A DNA stretch of 10,410 nt from Thiomonas sp. (GTDB lineage: Bacteria > Pseudomonadota > Gammaproteobacteria > Burkholderiales > Burkholderiaceae), in assembly GCA_027443745.1 (NCBI GenBank), contig DAIAZB010000054.1, positions 1 to 10,410 on the forward strand, given 5' to 3'. The notes beneath the pieces are model-generated. The model ran no database searches. It was not told the DNA's origin and saw only the letters and a program-made list of their open reading frames with translations. Position 1 is the first letter of the stretch, and every line of letters starts with the position of its first letter. This document shows, in pieces, positions 1 through 7,290 of this stretch. Both the position numbers and the translations under genes were made by a program.

Positions 1-1158
1 GGCGGTTTCTGCCGGCTTGTTCCAGTAGCCGCGCATGACGTGGCTGCCACGAATCACCAATTCGCCGGTGCTGCCGTTGGGCAGGCGGCGACCGGCGTCG
101 TCCACCAGCCAGACCTCTTCATTGGGCATGCCGCGGCCCACGCTGGTGGGGCGGATGTCGAGTTGCTCGGGGGGCAGATAGGTGACGCGCTTGCATTCGG
201 TGAGACCGTACATGGAGTACAGCTTGGCCCGGGGAAAGAGTTCGCGCATGCGACGGATGTGCGACTCGGGCAAGGCTGCGGCGGTGTTGGTGATCAGGCG
301 CAGGCGGGAGAGATCGAAGTCGGCCAGGTTGTTCAGCGCGGTCAGCAGCGCGAACATGGTGGGCACGCCGGGGAACACGGACACGCCTTCGCGCGCCATG
401 GTCTGCAGCACCTTGACCGGATAGGTGAACGAGCGTTCCAGCACCACGGTGGCACCAAGCTTGAACGCCATCAACACCTGATACAGCCCGTAGTCGAACG
501 CCAGCGGCAGGGCGCAGGCGATGATGTCATCCCCGTGCAGGCCGAGGTACTGGCTCACGGACTGCTGGGCGGTGATCATGTTCAGGTGCGTGAGCATCAC
601 GCCCTTGGGATGGCCGGTGGAACCGGAGGTGTAGATGATGGCCGCCAGGTCCTGGTCGATCACCGCAGCGTCCAGTGGGGGCAATGGGGTATCCGCTGGC
701 CGTCCTGCAGGATAGGGCAGGCATGCGGCGTGGCCGATGGTGGCCTTTGTGGCGTCGGCAGGAGTTGCGTCACCCACCATCCAGCAGGCATGCACGCCGG
801 GCGCAAGCGTCAGGGCTGCGCTCGCGACGCTGGTGAGCGCGGTTTGCGTGACGAGCGCGCTGGCTTGCGCGTCATTCAGCATATAGGCCAGCTTGTCGGC
901 CTTGGTCAGGGTGTTGACCGGCATGAACACAGCACCCACTTGCAGCACCGCGAACACGGCTGCGACCATCGCTTCGGAGTTGTCGAGAAACAGTGCCACG
1001 CGGTCGCCGCGGCGAATGCCATGCTGGTGCAGGCTGAGTGCCAGCGCCTGGGCCTGCGCAGCGATGTCGGCGTAGCTGCTGCGCCGTCCGTCACACACGA
1101 GCGCGGTCTTGGTGGCCAGGCGAACTGCGGTGGAGGCGAAAAAATCGTGAAGTCGCAC
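1..1158 (-). CDS. AMP-forming acyl-acid ligase (class I adenylate-forming enzyme), 3' end outside window
   Basis: The gene encodes an ANL-superfamily ligase that activates a carboxylic acid with ATP to an acyl-adenylate and then loads it on CoA or a carrier protein. The window holds 386 codons and the frame is open to the left edge; about 130 C-terminal residues are expected beyond it. Visible motifs are the phosphate loop YTSGSTGHPKG (residues 176-186), the A5-type motif YGLTECKR (317-324) and GELVIRG (365-371). The GTG at 1158 is chosen as start because an in-frame TGA lies about 20 nt upstream with no ATG between, and because RLHDFFASTA resembles the usual N-terminus of the family. No clear Shine-Dalgarno sequence precedes it. 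It lies 94 nt downstream of asnB on the same strand, so co-transcription is likely. The TECKR form of the A5 motif resembles ligases found in exopolysaccharide or secondary-metabolite loci, but the substrate cannot be read from sequence. Family is certain; role is inferred. Confidence 0.93.
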   Translation of the reverse strand, partial: MRLHDFFASTAVRLATKTALVCDGRRSSYADIAAQAQALALSLHQHGIRRGDRVALFLDNSEAMVAAVFAVLQVGAVFMPVNTLTKADKLAYMLNDAQASALVTQTALTSVASAALTLAPGVHACWMVGDATPADATKATIGHAACLPYPAGRPADTPLPPLDAAVIDQDLAAIIYTSGSTGHPKGVMLTHLNMITAQQSVSQYLGLHGDDIIACALPLAFDYGLYQVLMAFKLGATVVLERSFTYPVKVLQTMAREGVSVFPGVPTMFALLTALNNLADFDLSRLRLITNTAAALPESHIRRMRELFPRAKLYSMYGLTECKRVTYLPPEQLDIRPTSVGRGMPNEEVWLVDDAGRRLPNGSTGELVIRGSHVMRGYWNKPAETA

Positions 1159-1252
1159 GGTAGGGGCAGGACTGGATCAGTGATGCGGGAACGGCGCACC
1201 TCGTGGCGCCGTGAACGCGATCGAGGAGGTGCAAGACAGAACGCCGTCGAGC
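1159..1252 (-). promoter_or_regulatory. asnB-ligase intercistronic region with two overlapping inverted repeats
   Basis: This 94-nt gap between the asnB stop and the ligase GTG start contains two perfect 7-bp inverted repeats. The first pairs 1191-1197 (ACGGCGC) with 1206-1212 (GCGCCGT). The second pairs 1196-1202 (GCACCTC) with 1226-1232 (GAGGTGC). Their arms share bases 1196-1197 and interleave, so in the minus-strand mRNA they could be alternative hairpins or a pseudoknot. No run of U follows, so this is not a standard intrinsic terminator. A role in mRNA stability, partial termination or translational coupling is speculation; short repeats also arise by chance in GC-rich DNA. Confidence 0.35.
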
Positions 1253-3238
1253 TTACGGGAAGGCGGTCGTCCGGTACTCCCGCGCTTGCGGGGTGGCTGG
1301 CGGCATGGCAACAAACTGTCGATGCAGCAGCATGGTCGACAGCACGCCGACGAAAGCCATGTTGTCGGCAAAGCCGATGGCCCGCCCGGCCCGGCATTTG
1401 GCGAACAGCTTGCTCACCGCGGCGGGGTCGAAATAGCCGGCGTCGGCAATCGCGCCCGGGCTCATCAGCTCAGCGGCGTAATCCACCGGTTTGCCTTGCT
1501 CGAAAAAACTCTGGCTGTCGGGGGCGCGGTAGGGTTGCTTGGTGCGGGTGCGGATGTTCTCGGGCAGCAGGCCGCGCATGGCATGCTTGAGCAACCATTT
1601 CTCGGTCAGGCCCATGAGTTTGTAGCGTGGTGGCAGCCGGTTGGCGAAGGCGATGAGGCGGTGGTCCAGAAACGGAAAACGTCCCTCGATGGAATGCGCC
1701 ATGGCCATGCGGTCGCCCTGCGAGCACAGCAGATAGCCGCTCATCAAGGTGTGGGCCTCGATGTACTGGTCTTGCTGCAAGGGCTGCCAGTGCGCAAACG
1801 CAGGCGGCACCAGACTGGCGGTGACTTGCATCACGTTCCAGCGACCCAGCCGCTCGCGCACGCTCGGCGAGAAGAACTGCCAGGTGCGCTGCGTCGTGGT
1901 CCAGCGGGGCAGATGGCCGAAGCCGGGCTGATCCAGATGCTCGGCGCCATCGGCAAAAAAACGCTGCGCCAGCGCCCGTCCGGCAGCGGGGGAATGCCGC
2001 AAGTAGGGATAAAGCCGCTCCAGCAGCGCGCCGCGCCAGGCGGATTGCGGCTGCCGTGCCATGAAGCGCCGCACGCGCGCCTCCTTGAACAGGTCGTAGC
2101 CGCCGAACACTTCGTCCGCGCCTTCGCCGGTGAGCACGACTTTGTAGCCGCTGTCGCGCACATGCTGGGCCAGCAGCATCAATGGTGCCGGGGCGGTGCG
2201 CAGGATGGGGGATTCGGCATGGAAGACGGCCAACGGAAAAGCTGCGGCAATATCGGCCCGGGTGCAGTGCAGGGTCGTGTGCTCGCAACCGAGGTGGTCG
2301 ACCAGCAGGCGCTGCTCGGCGCTTTCGTCGAACTCGGCGTCGTCGAAGGTGAGTGAAAAGGTGCGCAGCGGCGAGCTGGTGTGGTGGTGGATGAGGGTGG
2401 TGATGACCGACGAATCCAGCCCGCCACTGAGGTAGGCGCCCACGGGCACGTCGGCGCGCAGTTGCAGACGCACGCAGTCGATCAGCAACGCGCGCAGCGC
2501 TTCAGCGGCTTCGTCGGCGCTGGCGTAGAGCTCGGCAGATTCAGCGCCCTGCGCCGGAAAGTTCCAGTCCCAGTAACGCCAGGACCGTGAGCCCTGCGCG
2601 TCGACCACCATGCACTCGCCTGGCCCCAAACTGTGCACGCCGGCGAAGACCACATGCGGCGACAGCGGCGCCCAGGTGGTGAAAATTTCGCCCAGTGCCT
2701 GGACGTCGAGCCTGCGCGGTACGTCGGGCAGCGCGAACAGCGCCTTGACCTCCGAGGCGAAGGCGAAGCGGCCGCCACCCGGCCCGTCAAGCCGGGTGTA
2801 GAACAGCGGGCGTATGCCGACGCGGTCGCGCGCCAGCAGCAGACGTTGGCGGCGGGCATCCCACAGCGCGAAGGCGAACTGGCCGTTCAGGTGCTCGACG
2901 CAGGCGTCGCCGTATTCCGCATAGGCGTGAAGAATGACTTCGGTGTCCGAGCGCGTGGTGAAGCGGCGGCCACGTGCTTGCAGGCTGCGTCGCAGTTCCA
3001 CATGGTTGAAGATTTCGCCGTTGAACGTGAGCCATAGCTGGCGTTCGGCATTCGCCATGGGCTGCACGCCGCCTTCGAGGTCGATGATGCTCAGGCGCGC
3101 ATGGCCGAGCGCAATCGGTCCTTCGTGGTGGAAGCCGCTCGCGTCCGGGCCACGGTGATGCAGAAGTTGCGTCATGGCCCGCACCTCGGCGGGGTCCGGC
3201 GCATGCTGCCAATCCAGGATGCCAGTAATGCCACACAT
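1253..3238 (-). CDS. asnB: Glutamine-dependent asparagine synthase-family amidotransferase (AsnB type)
   Basis: This 661-aa cytoplasmic enzyme has the full two-domain AsnB layout. The N-terminal class II glutamine amidotransferase domain starts MCGITGILDW: Cys2 becomes the N-terminal nucleophile after Met removal. It also carries HARLSIIDLEGG (46-57), FNGEIFNH (72-79) and RSDTEVILH (96-104). The C-terminal synthetase domain has the PP-loop SGGLDSS (271-277), GEGADEVFGGY (371-381) and GDRMAMAHSIEGRFPFLDHRL (508-528). It uses glutamine as ammonia donor and ATP to adenylate a carboxylate, giving an amide. The start is fixed because Cys must be residue 2. A weak GAAAGG lies about 11 nt upstream. 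All catalytic motifs are present, so it should be active. The substrate is open: aspartate in true AsnB, but here a minus-strand adenylating ligase follows directly, as is common where AsnB homologues amidate a polysaccharide or carrier-bound acid. The family call is firm; the symbol denotes family rather than proven function. Confidence 0.95.
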   Translation of the reverse strand: MCGITGILDWQHAPDPAEVRAMTQLLHHRGPDASGFHHEGPIALGHARLSIIDLEGGVQPMANAERQLWLTFNGEIFNHVELRRSLQARGRRFTTRSDTEVILHAYAEYGDACVEHLNGQFAFALWDARRQRLLLARDRVGIRPLFYTRLDGPGGGRFAFASEVKALFALPDVPRRLDVQALGEIFTTWAPLSPHVVFAGVHSLGPGECMVVDAQGSRSWRYWDWNFPAQGAESAELYASADEAAEALRALLIDCVRLQLRADVPVGAYLSGGLDSSVITTLIHHHTSSPLRTFSLTFDDAEFDESAEQRLLVDHLGCEHTTLHCTRADIAAAFPLAVFHAESPILRTAPAPLMLLAQHVRDSGYKVVLTGEGADEVFGGYDLFKEARVRRFMARQPQSAWRGALLERLYPYLRHSPAAGRALAQRFFADGAEHLDQPGFGHLPRWTTTQRTWQFFSPSVRERLGRWNVMQVTASLVPPAFAHWQPLQQDQYIEAHTLMSGYLLCSQGDRMAMAHSIEGRFPFLDHRLIAFANRLPPRYKLMGLTEKWLLKHAMRGLLPENIRTRTKQPYRAPDSQSFFEQGKPVDYAAELMSPGAIADAGYFDPAAVSKLFAKCRAGRAIGFADNMAFVGVLSTMLLHRQFVAMPPATPQAREYRTTAFP

Positions 3239-3580
3239 GCCAGCCCGGGCCTTTCACTTTCGGCGGATGTTCAGAGGCGCCCCAGGGCGGGGTCGACACC
3301 TGCCCCGCGACCGGGCAAACATGGGACTGCCATGTGTGTTCCTTGCGCGTGGAGAGGACGAAGGCAGCGCCTGGCACGAGTTCTTCAGATCGACAATCAT
3401 CTTAGGCGGCGGCCGCTTGCTCCGGCATCCCTTATTCGCGGCTTTCGTGTCATCCGCCACGGTGGCATCGCGGCAAACTCTCGCCGCCTGTTTTACTTTT
3501 CCTTACCCAGGCGATGCCTTGTCGTGCCATCGTCCGGCACCACAATCCCTGCATCCTTCCATCATCGACACGCAAGCACC
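3239..3580. promoter_or_regulatory. 342-bp divergent intergenic region upstream of asnB and the Gln-rich protein gene
   Basis: I find no credible gene here. The region should hold the promoters of both flanking divergent genes, but I see no good sigma70 pair. Two short perfect inverted repeats stand side by side: TGCCC (3301-3305) with GGGCA (3313-3317), then ACATGG (3319-3324) with CCATGT (3330-3335). A third, GCCAC-G-GTGGC, lies at 3456-3466. On the minus strand the first two fall about 65-100 nt upstream of the asnB start and so could be an operator or leader hairpins. Function is not shown by sequence. Confidence 0.4.
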
Positions 3581-4024
3581 ATGGATCTCCAGACCATCGA
3601 CCAGAACTACCAGCAACTTCAAACCCAGGACCAGGCCATCGCGCAGGAACTGCAGGCTCTGGCCGGCAAGCTGCAAACCGCCGCGCAAGGCGGCAACACC
3701 GATGCCCGCGAATGGCTGCTCGACCTGCGCGAAGTCGCCCTGGCCGTGCAGACCCAGCAGCAGCAAATGAACCAGTTGCTGCAGGCCATCCATGCCATGT
3801 GGCAGAACCAGCAAAACCAACTGCAGCCCATGCCCGTCGCGTCCCAGCCTGGCTACATGCCCCAGGGTATGGGCCAGGGTGCCATGGCCTCGGCCTACGG
3901 ACGTCCCGCGAGTGGCGGGCTGATGGGAGCCCTCAGCGGTTTTCTCGGCTCGGGCTTCGGCCAGGCCATGGAAATGGGTGCAGGCATCGGCCTGGGTGAG
4001 GACCTGATCAACAAGATTTTTTGA
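3581..4024 (+). CDS. Unrecognised Gln-rich protein with predicted coiled coil and Gly-rich tail
   Basis: The gene encodes 147 aa that I do not recognise. Residues 1-79 are helical in character and very rich in glutamine (QQLQTQDQAIAQEL, then VQTQQQQMNQLLQ), with hydrophobic spacing compatible with a coiled coil. Glutamine makes up 27 of the 147 residues overall. A Pro/Met/Gly linker (about 80-105) leads to a Gly-rich, weakly hydrophobic tail (SGGLMGALSGFLGSGFGQ, then GAGIGLGEDLINKIF). There is no cysteine, no signal peptide and no clear membrane helix. The tail pattern loosely recalls the C-terminus of DUF2076-type proteins, but this is only an impression. The ATG at 3581 was chosen because Gln-rich coding character begins there; the frame stays open upstream but reads as non-coding. 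The Shine-Dalgarno sequence is weak. The gene stands alone, divergent from asnB and convergent with mobA-moeA. Coding is likely from composition; function is unknown. Confidence 0.75.
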   Translation: MDLQTIDQNYQQLQTQDQAIAQELQALAGKLQTAAQGGNTDAREWLLDLREVALAVQTQQQQMNQLLQAIHAMWQNQQNQLQPMPVASQPGYMPQGMGQGAMASAYGRPASGGLMGALSGFLGSGFGQAMEMGAGIGLGEDLINKIF

Positions 4025-4043
4025 GGGCATCCCCAGGCCTGCC

Positions 4044-4059
4044 GCGGCGCATGAGCCGC
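4044..4059. terminator. Weak hairpin between convergent genes, possible bidirectional terminator
   Basis: GCGGC (4044-4048) pairs with GCCGC (4055-4059) around a 6-nt loop in the 82-bp space between the convergent Gln-rich gene and mobA-moeA. No T run follows on either strand, so it does not meet the standard for an intrinsic terminator. Position is the main argument. Termination here may be Rho-dependent. Confidence 0.25.
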
Positions 4060-4106
4060 CTCGGGGGAGTGAGAAAGCCCAAGGGCGGCCCGGCATGTTT
4101 CCGGAC

Positions 4107-6059
4107 CTAGACCAGCCCCTCGAACGGCAAAAATTCCACCGTCTCGCCGGCTTGCACGCTGCCTTGCTCGTGGCGCAGGACGATGAAGCCGTCGGCCTCG
4201 CTCATCGAGCGCAGGATGCCGGAGCCCTGGTCGCCGGTGGTGCGGGCGCAGTAGCGGCCGGGTTGGTCCGGCAGTGGGGTGAGCACGGCGCGCTGGTATT
4301 CGGTGCGGCCGGGGCGTTTGCGCAGAGCGGTCTGTGCCGCGACCGGCAGCAGGGGCAGGGGCTTGGCGGCGGCGCCCATCATGTGCAACAGGGCGTCGCG
4401 AACGAAGGCGTAGAAGGTGACCATCACCGCCACGGGGTTGCCGGGCAGGCCGAACAGCACGGCACGCTGGCCGTGGCTGGCGATGCTGCCGAAGGCCATG
4501 GGGCGGCCTGGGCGCATGGCGATGCGCCAGAACGCCACGTCACCGAGCGCGGCCATGACACTGCGCAGATGATCGGCCTCGCCGACGCTGACGCCGCCCG
4601 AGGTGATGACGGCATCGGCGTTTTCGCAGGCATGGCGCAGCGCGGCTTCGAGCAGCGCGGGGTCATCGCGCACCACGCCGAGATCGAGCACGTCGCAGCC
4701 CAGGCGCTGCAGCATGGCCCAGAGGGTGTAGCGGTTGCTGTCGTAGACGCAACCCTCGCTCAGCGGCTGGCCGATGGAGCGGAGTTCGTCGCCGCTGGAC
4801 AGAAAGGCCACGCGCAGGCGGCGCCACGCCATGACCTCGGCCTGGCCGAGCGAGGCGATGAGCCCGATGTCGGCCGGGCGCAGGAGCTTGCCGGCCAGCA
4901 GCGCAGGCTGGCCGGCGCGCAGGTCTTCGCCGCGCATGCGGGCGTTGTCGCCGCGTTGGAGCACGCCCGGGGGAATGTGGATCAGTTCGCCGTCGACGCG
5001 GCAGAATTCCTGCGGCACGACGGTGTCGCAGCCCGCCGGCAAGACGGCGCCGGTCATGATGCGCAGGCAGCTTCCTGCGGGAACGTCACCGCTGAACTCG
5101 TGCCCGGCCAGGCCTGTGCCGGCAATGCGCAGGGTCGTGGCGCCATTGGTGCCGAGGTCGTCGGAGCGCAGGGCGTAGCCGTCCATGCCGGAGTTGTTGT
5201 GGGCGGGCACGTCCATTGGTGCGATGACGTCTTCGGCCAGCACCCGGCCGAGAGCGGCGCGCAGGTCCACGCGCTCGGCGACGCGCACGGGCCGCACGAA
5301 ACGGCGGATGACGTCCTGCACCTTGTCCACCGGCAAAGCCTTGGGGTCGTAGCCGCTGACGCAACTGACGACCTGGGCGAGGTCGGGGGGCAGGGTGCTG
5401 GGGGATGCGGACATGGCGAGACTTGAGCGAACGGTTGGAGCCGGGGAGGAGGAAGAAGTGAGGGAGGCCTGTTCCAGCGCGCGCAGCTCGGGCAGGGAAT
5501 TGACGTTCTCGAACTCGCCGGGATGGTCGAAATCGACTTCCACGGTGTTGAGTGTGGCGGTCCAGGCGTCGATCTTGCTGCCGCCGCCATCGAGAAAACG
5601 CGACAGGCTTTCCAGCAGATCGGCGCGCAGCAGGCAGAACACCGGCTGGGTGCGCCCGCCCACGCGCACCATCGCCACCTCCGCCGATGCATCAGCCAGG
5701 CCTTGCCCCAGGCGTTGGGCCAGGTTGGGCGGGAATAGCGGGCAGTCGCAGGGCACGGTGAGCAGCCAGGGGGTGTCGCAATGCGTCAGCCCGGTGGCGA
5801 AGCCGGCCAGCGGTCCGGCATAGGCCAGGGGGTCGGCGTCGGGCCAGACCGGCACGCCGAAGGCCTCGTAGGCAGCAAGATTGCGGTTGGCGTTGATCAT
5901 CACCATGCCCACTTGAGCCTGCAGGCGCAGCAGCGCGTGCATGGCCAGCGGCAGGCCGCGAAAGGGTTGCAGGCCCTTGTCGCTGCCGCCCATGCGCGAG
6001 CCACGCCCGCCGGCAAGAACGAGGCCGGTGATGGCATCCGGGGCGAGGGTTTCGGGCAT
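4107..6059 (-). CDS. mobA-moeA: MobA-MoeA fusion: Mo-cofactor guanylyltransferase plus molybdopterin molybdotransferase
   Basis: One frame of 650 codons holds two enzymes. Residues 10-195 are MobA, which transfers GMP from GTP to Mo-molybdopterin: GLVLAGGRGSRMGGSDKG (12-29), GPLAG (82-86), PCDCP (103-107), QPVF (138-141) and the closing ENVNSLPEL (184-192). Residues 196-225 are a Ser/Pro/Ala linker. Residues 226-650 are a complete MoeA, which inserts molybdate into adenylated molybdopterin: NSGMDGYA (289-296), IMTGA (334-338), SSGDEL (421-426), YDSNR (439-443), TSGGVSVGEADH (486-497), RPGRP (516-520) and GLPGNP (537-542). No stop lies between the domains. Met216 (ATG at 5414) could start a separate MoeA but has no Shine-Dalgarno sequence. 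The ATG at 6059 is preferred because MobA homology starts soon after; the ATG at 6122 is an alternative, and neither has a good ribosome site. The gene begins 94 nt after the moaA stop, so one operon is likely. PCDCP replaces the usual Ser/Thr with Cys. Confidence 0.88.
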   Translation of the reverse strand: MPETLAPDAITGLVLAGGRGSRMGGSDKGLQPFRGLPLAMHALLRLQAQVGMVMINANRNLAAYEAFGVPVWPDADPLAYAGPLAGFATGLTHCDTPWLLTVPCDCPLFPPNLAQRLGQGLADASAEVAMVRVGGRTQPVFCLLRADLLESLSRFLDGGGSKIDAWTATLNTVEVDFDHPGEFENVNSLPELRALEQASLTSSSSPAPTVRSSLAMSASPSTLPPDLAQVVSCVSGYDPKALPVDKVQDVIRRFVRPVRVAERVDLRAALGRVLAEDVIAPMDVPAHNNSGMDGYALRSDDLGTNGATTLRIAGTGLAGHEFSGDVPAGSCLRIMTGAVLPAGCDTVVPQEFCRVDGELIHIPPGVLQRGDNARMRGEDLRAGQPALLAGKLLRPADIGLIASLGQAEVMAWRRLRVAFLSSGDELRSIGQPLSEGCVYDSNRYTLWAMLQRLGCDVLDLGVVRDDPALLEAALRHACENADAVITSGGVSVGEADHLRSVMAALGDVAFWRIAMRPGRPMAFGSIASHGQRAVLFGLPGNPVAVMVTFYAFVRDALLHMMGAAAKPLPLLPVAAQTALRKRPGRTEYQRAVLTPLPDQPGRYCARTTGDQGSGILRSMSEADGFIVLRHEQGSVQAGETVEFLPFEGLV

Positions 6060-6153
6060 GTTGGGCTCGGTGAGCGGGTGGGTGTATGGGGGTTCGCGTG
6101 GCGCGGGCGGGGTGTCACGCATGTCACGAGGCGGTGGCTGGCGCCAACCGCAT

Positions 6154-7290
6154 TCAACCGCCGATATACGACATCTCCACCCGTCGCTCGGCGCGCTGGG
6201 CCTGGGCGGCGGCACTGCCGCGCAACTCGGAATAGCGATCGTCACGCCGGCCCCAGACTTGGGCGAGAGCGGCCCGCAGGTCGGCGTCGCTCGCCTGTTG
6301 GATGCCCTGCTGCGCGTCGCCGCGCAGCAGGGCGCGCAAGTCGTGGCCGTGGTTGGCGAAAAGGCAAAGGTAGAGCTTGCCCTCCATCGACAGGCGGGCG
6401 CGGTTGCAGTCGTGGCAAAAGGCCTGGGTGACGCTGGAGATGGCGCCGATTTCGAGGCTGCCGTCGTCCAGCAGCCAGCGTTCGGCGGTTTCGCCCAGCA
6501 CGGTGGGGTCGAGCGCGTGCAGTGGGTGGCGCTGGGCAATGCGCGCCAGCAACTCGGCCGAGGGCAGGACCTGATCCATGCGCCAGCCGTTGGTGTTGCC
6601 CACGTCCATGAATTCGATGAAGCGCAGCACGACGCCGCTACCGCGGAAATGCTCGATCATGGGCAGGATCTGGTCATCGTTCACACCCCGCTGCACCACC
6701 ATGTTCACCTTCACCGGATGCAGTCCGGCGGCCTGCGCTGCGGCAATGCCCTCCAGCACGGTTTGCACCGGAAAGTCCATATCGTTCATGCGGCGGAACA
6801 CGGCGTCGTCAATCGCGTCCAGGCTCACGGTCACGCGGTGCAAACCGGCCTGCGCCAGCGATGCGGCCTTGCGCGCGAGGATGGAGGCGTTGGTGGTCAT
6901 GGTCAGTTCCACGGGATCACCGTCCGGCGTGCGGATGGTCGCGAGCATGGCGACCAGATCTTCCACGCCCTTGCGCAGCAGCGGTTCGCCACCGGTGATG
7001 CGCAGCTTGCGCACGCCCAAGCTGACGAACACGCGCGCCAGGCGCTCGATTTCCTCGAAGCGCAGCAGATCGGCATGGCGCAGAAATTCATAGTGCGTGT
7101 CGAACACCTCCTTGGGCATGCAATAGGTGCAGCGGAAATTGCAGCGATCGGTGATGGAGATGCGCAGATCGTGCAGCGGCCTGCCCAGCTTGTCGGCCAG
7201 CAGCGCACCGGGCGCGAGAGCATGCACAGGGACGGTCGGCACACTGGAGGCGTAGCGGTGATCGACGATGGGAATGGTTCGCTCGGACAT
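6154..7290 (-). CDS. moaA: GTP 3',8-cyclase MoaA (radical SAM)
   Basis: This 378-aa radical SAM enzyme carries out the first step of molybdenum cofactor synthesis. It converts GTP to 3',8-cyclo-7,8-dihydro-GTP, which MoaC turns into cyclic pyranopterin monophosphate. The radical SAM cluster motif is CNFRCTYC (Cys50, 54, 57) and the SAM-binding GGEP is at 100-103. The second, substrate-binding 4Fe-4S cluster is held by FCHDC (Cys292, 295) and Cys309, giving the family spacing C-x2-C-x13-C. The chain ends in the conserved Gly-Gly (SYIGG). All key residues are present. The ATG at 7290 ([12 protein letters not shown]) is chosen because that opening is typical of betaproteobacterial MoaA; an in-frame ATG at 7338 would add 16 residues. 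Neither start has a good Shine-Dalgarno sequence. It lies upstream of mobA-moeA on the same strand and probably in the same operon. moaC, moaD, moaE and mogA are absent from the window. Confidence 0.96.
   Translation of the reverse strand: MSERTIPIVDHRYASSVPTVPVHALAPGALLADKLGRPLHDLRISITDRCNFRCTYCMPKEVFDTHYEFLRHADLLRFEEIERLARVFVSLGVRKLRITGGEPLLRKGVEDLVAMLATIRTPDGDPVELTMTTNASILARKAASLAQAGLHRVTVSLDAIDDAVFRRMNDMDFPVQTVLEGIAAAQAAGLHPVKVNMVVQRGVNDDQILPMIEHFRGSGVVLRFIEFMDVGNTNGWRMDQVLPSAELLARIAQRHPLHALDPTVLGETAERWLLDDGSLEIGAISSVTQAFCHDCNRARLSMEGKLYLCLFANHGHDLRALLRGDAQQGIQQASDADLRAALAQVWGRRDDRYSELRGSAAAQAQRAERRVEMSYIGG

Noticed and set aside
1211..2356. Long plus-strand open frame opposite asnB (381 codons)
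   Set aside because: It is antisense to a gene with every AsnB motif and its translation is Gly/Gln/His/Ala-rich without any recognisable domain, as expected for a GC-rich shadow frame.
3371..3388. Sigma54-like element with a good -24 box (CTGGCACG) on the plus strand
   Set aside because: The -12 GC at the required spacing is missing (CTTC instead of TTGC) and it lies about 200 nt from the next gene.
3101..3580. Upstream extension of the Gln-rich protein frame
   Set aside because: The first part is antisense to asnB and the rest is Arg-rich noise; the Gln-rich coding character begins at the ATG at 3581.
4060..4105. GCCC-AA-GGGC and CCGG-N7-CCGG pairs in the convergent gap as terminators
   Set aside because: Stems are only 4 bp, one loop is too short, and no T run follows.
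4095..5426. Long plus-strand open frame opposite moeA (443 codons)
   Set aside because: Low-complexity Ala/Gly/His composition opposite a fully conserved MoeA; a codon-bias artefact.
6060..6539. A 160-codon upstream extension of the MobA-MoeA frame
   Set aside because: It overlaps the 3' end of moaA in another frame and shows no homology-like character; MobA homology begins just after the ATG at 6059.
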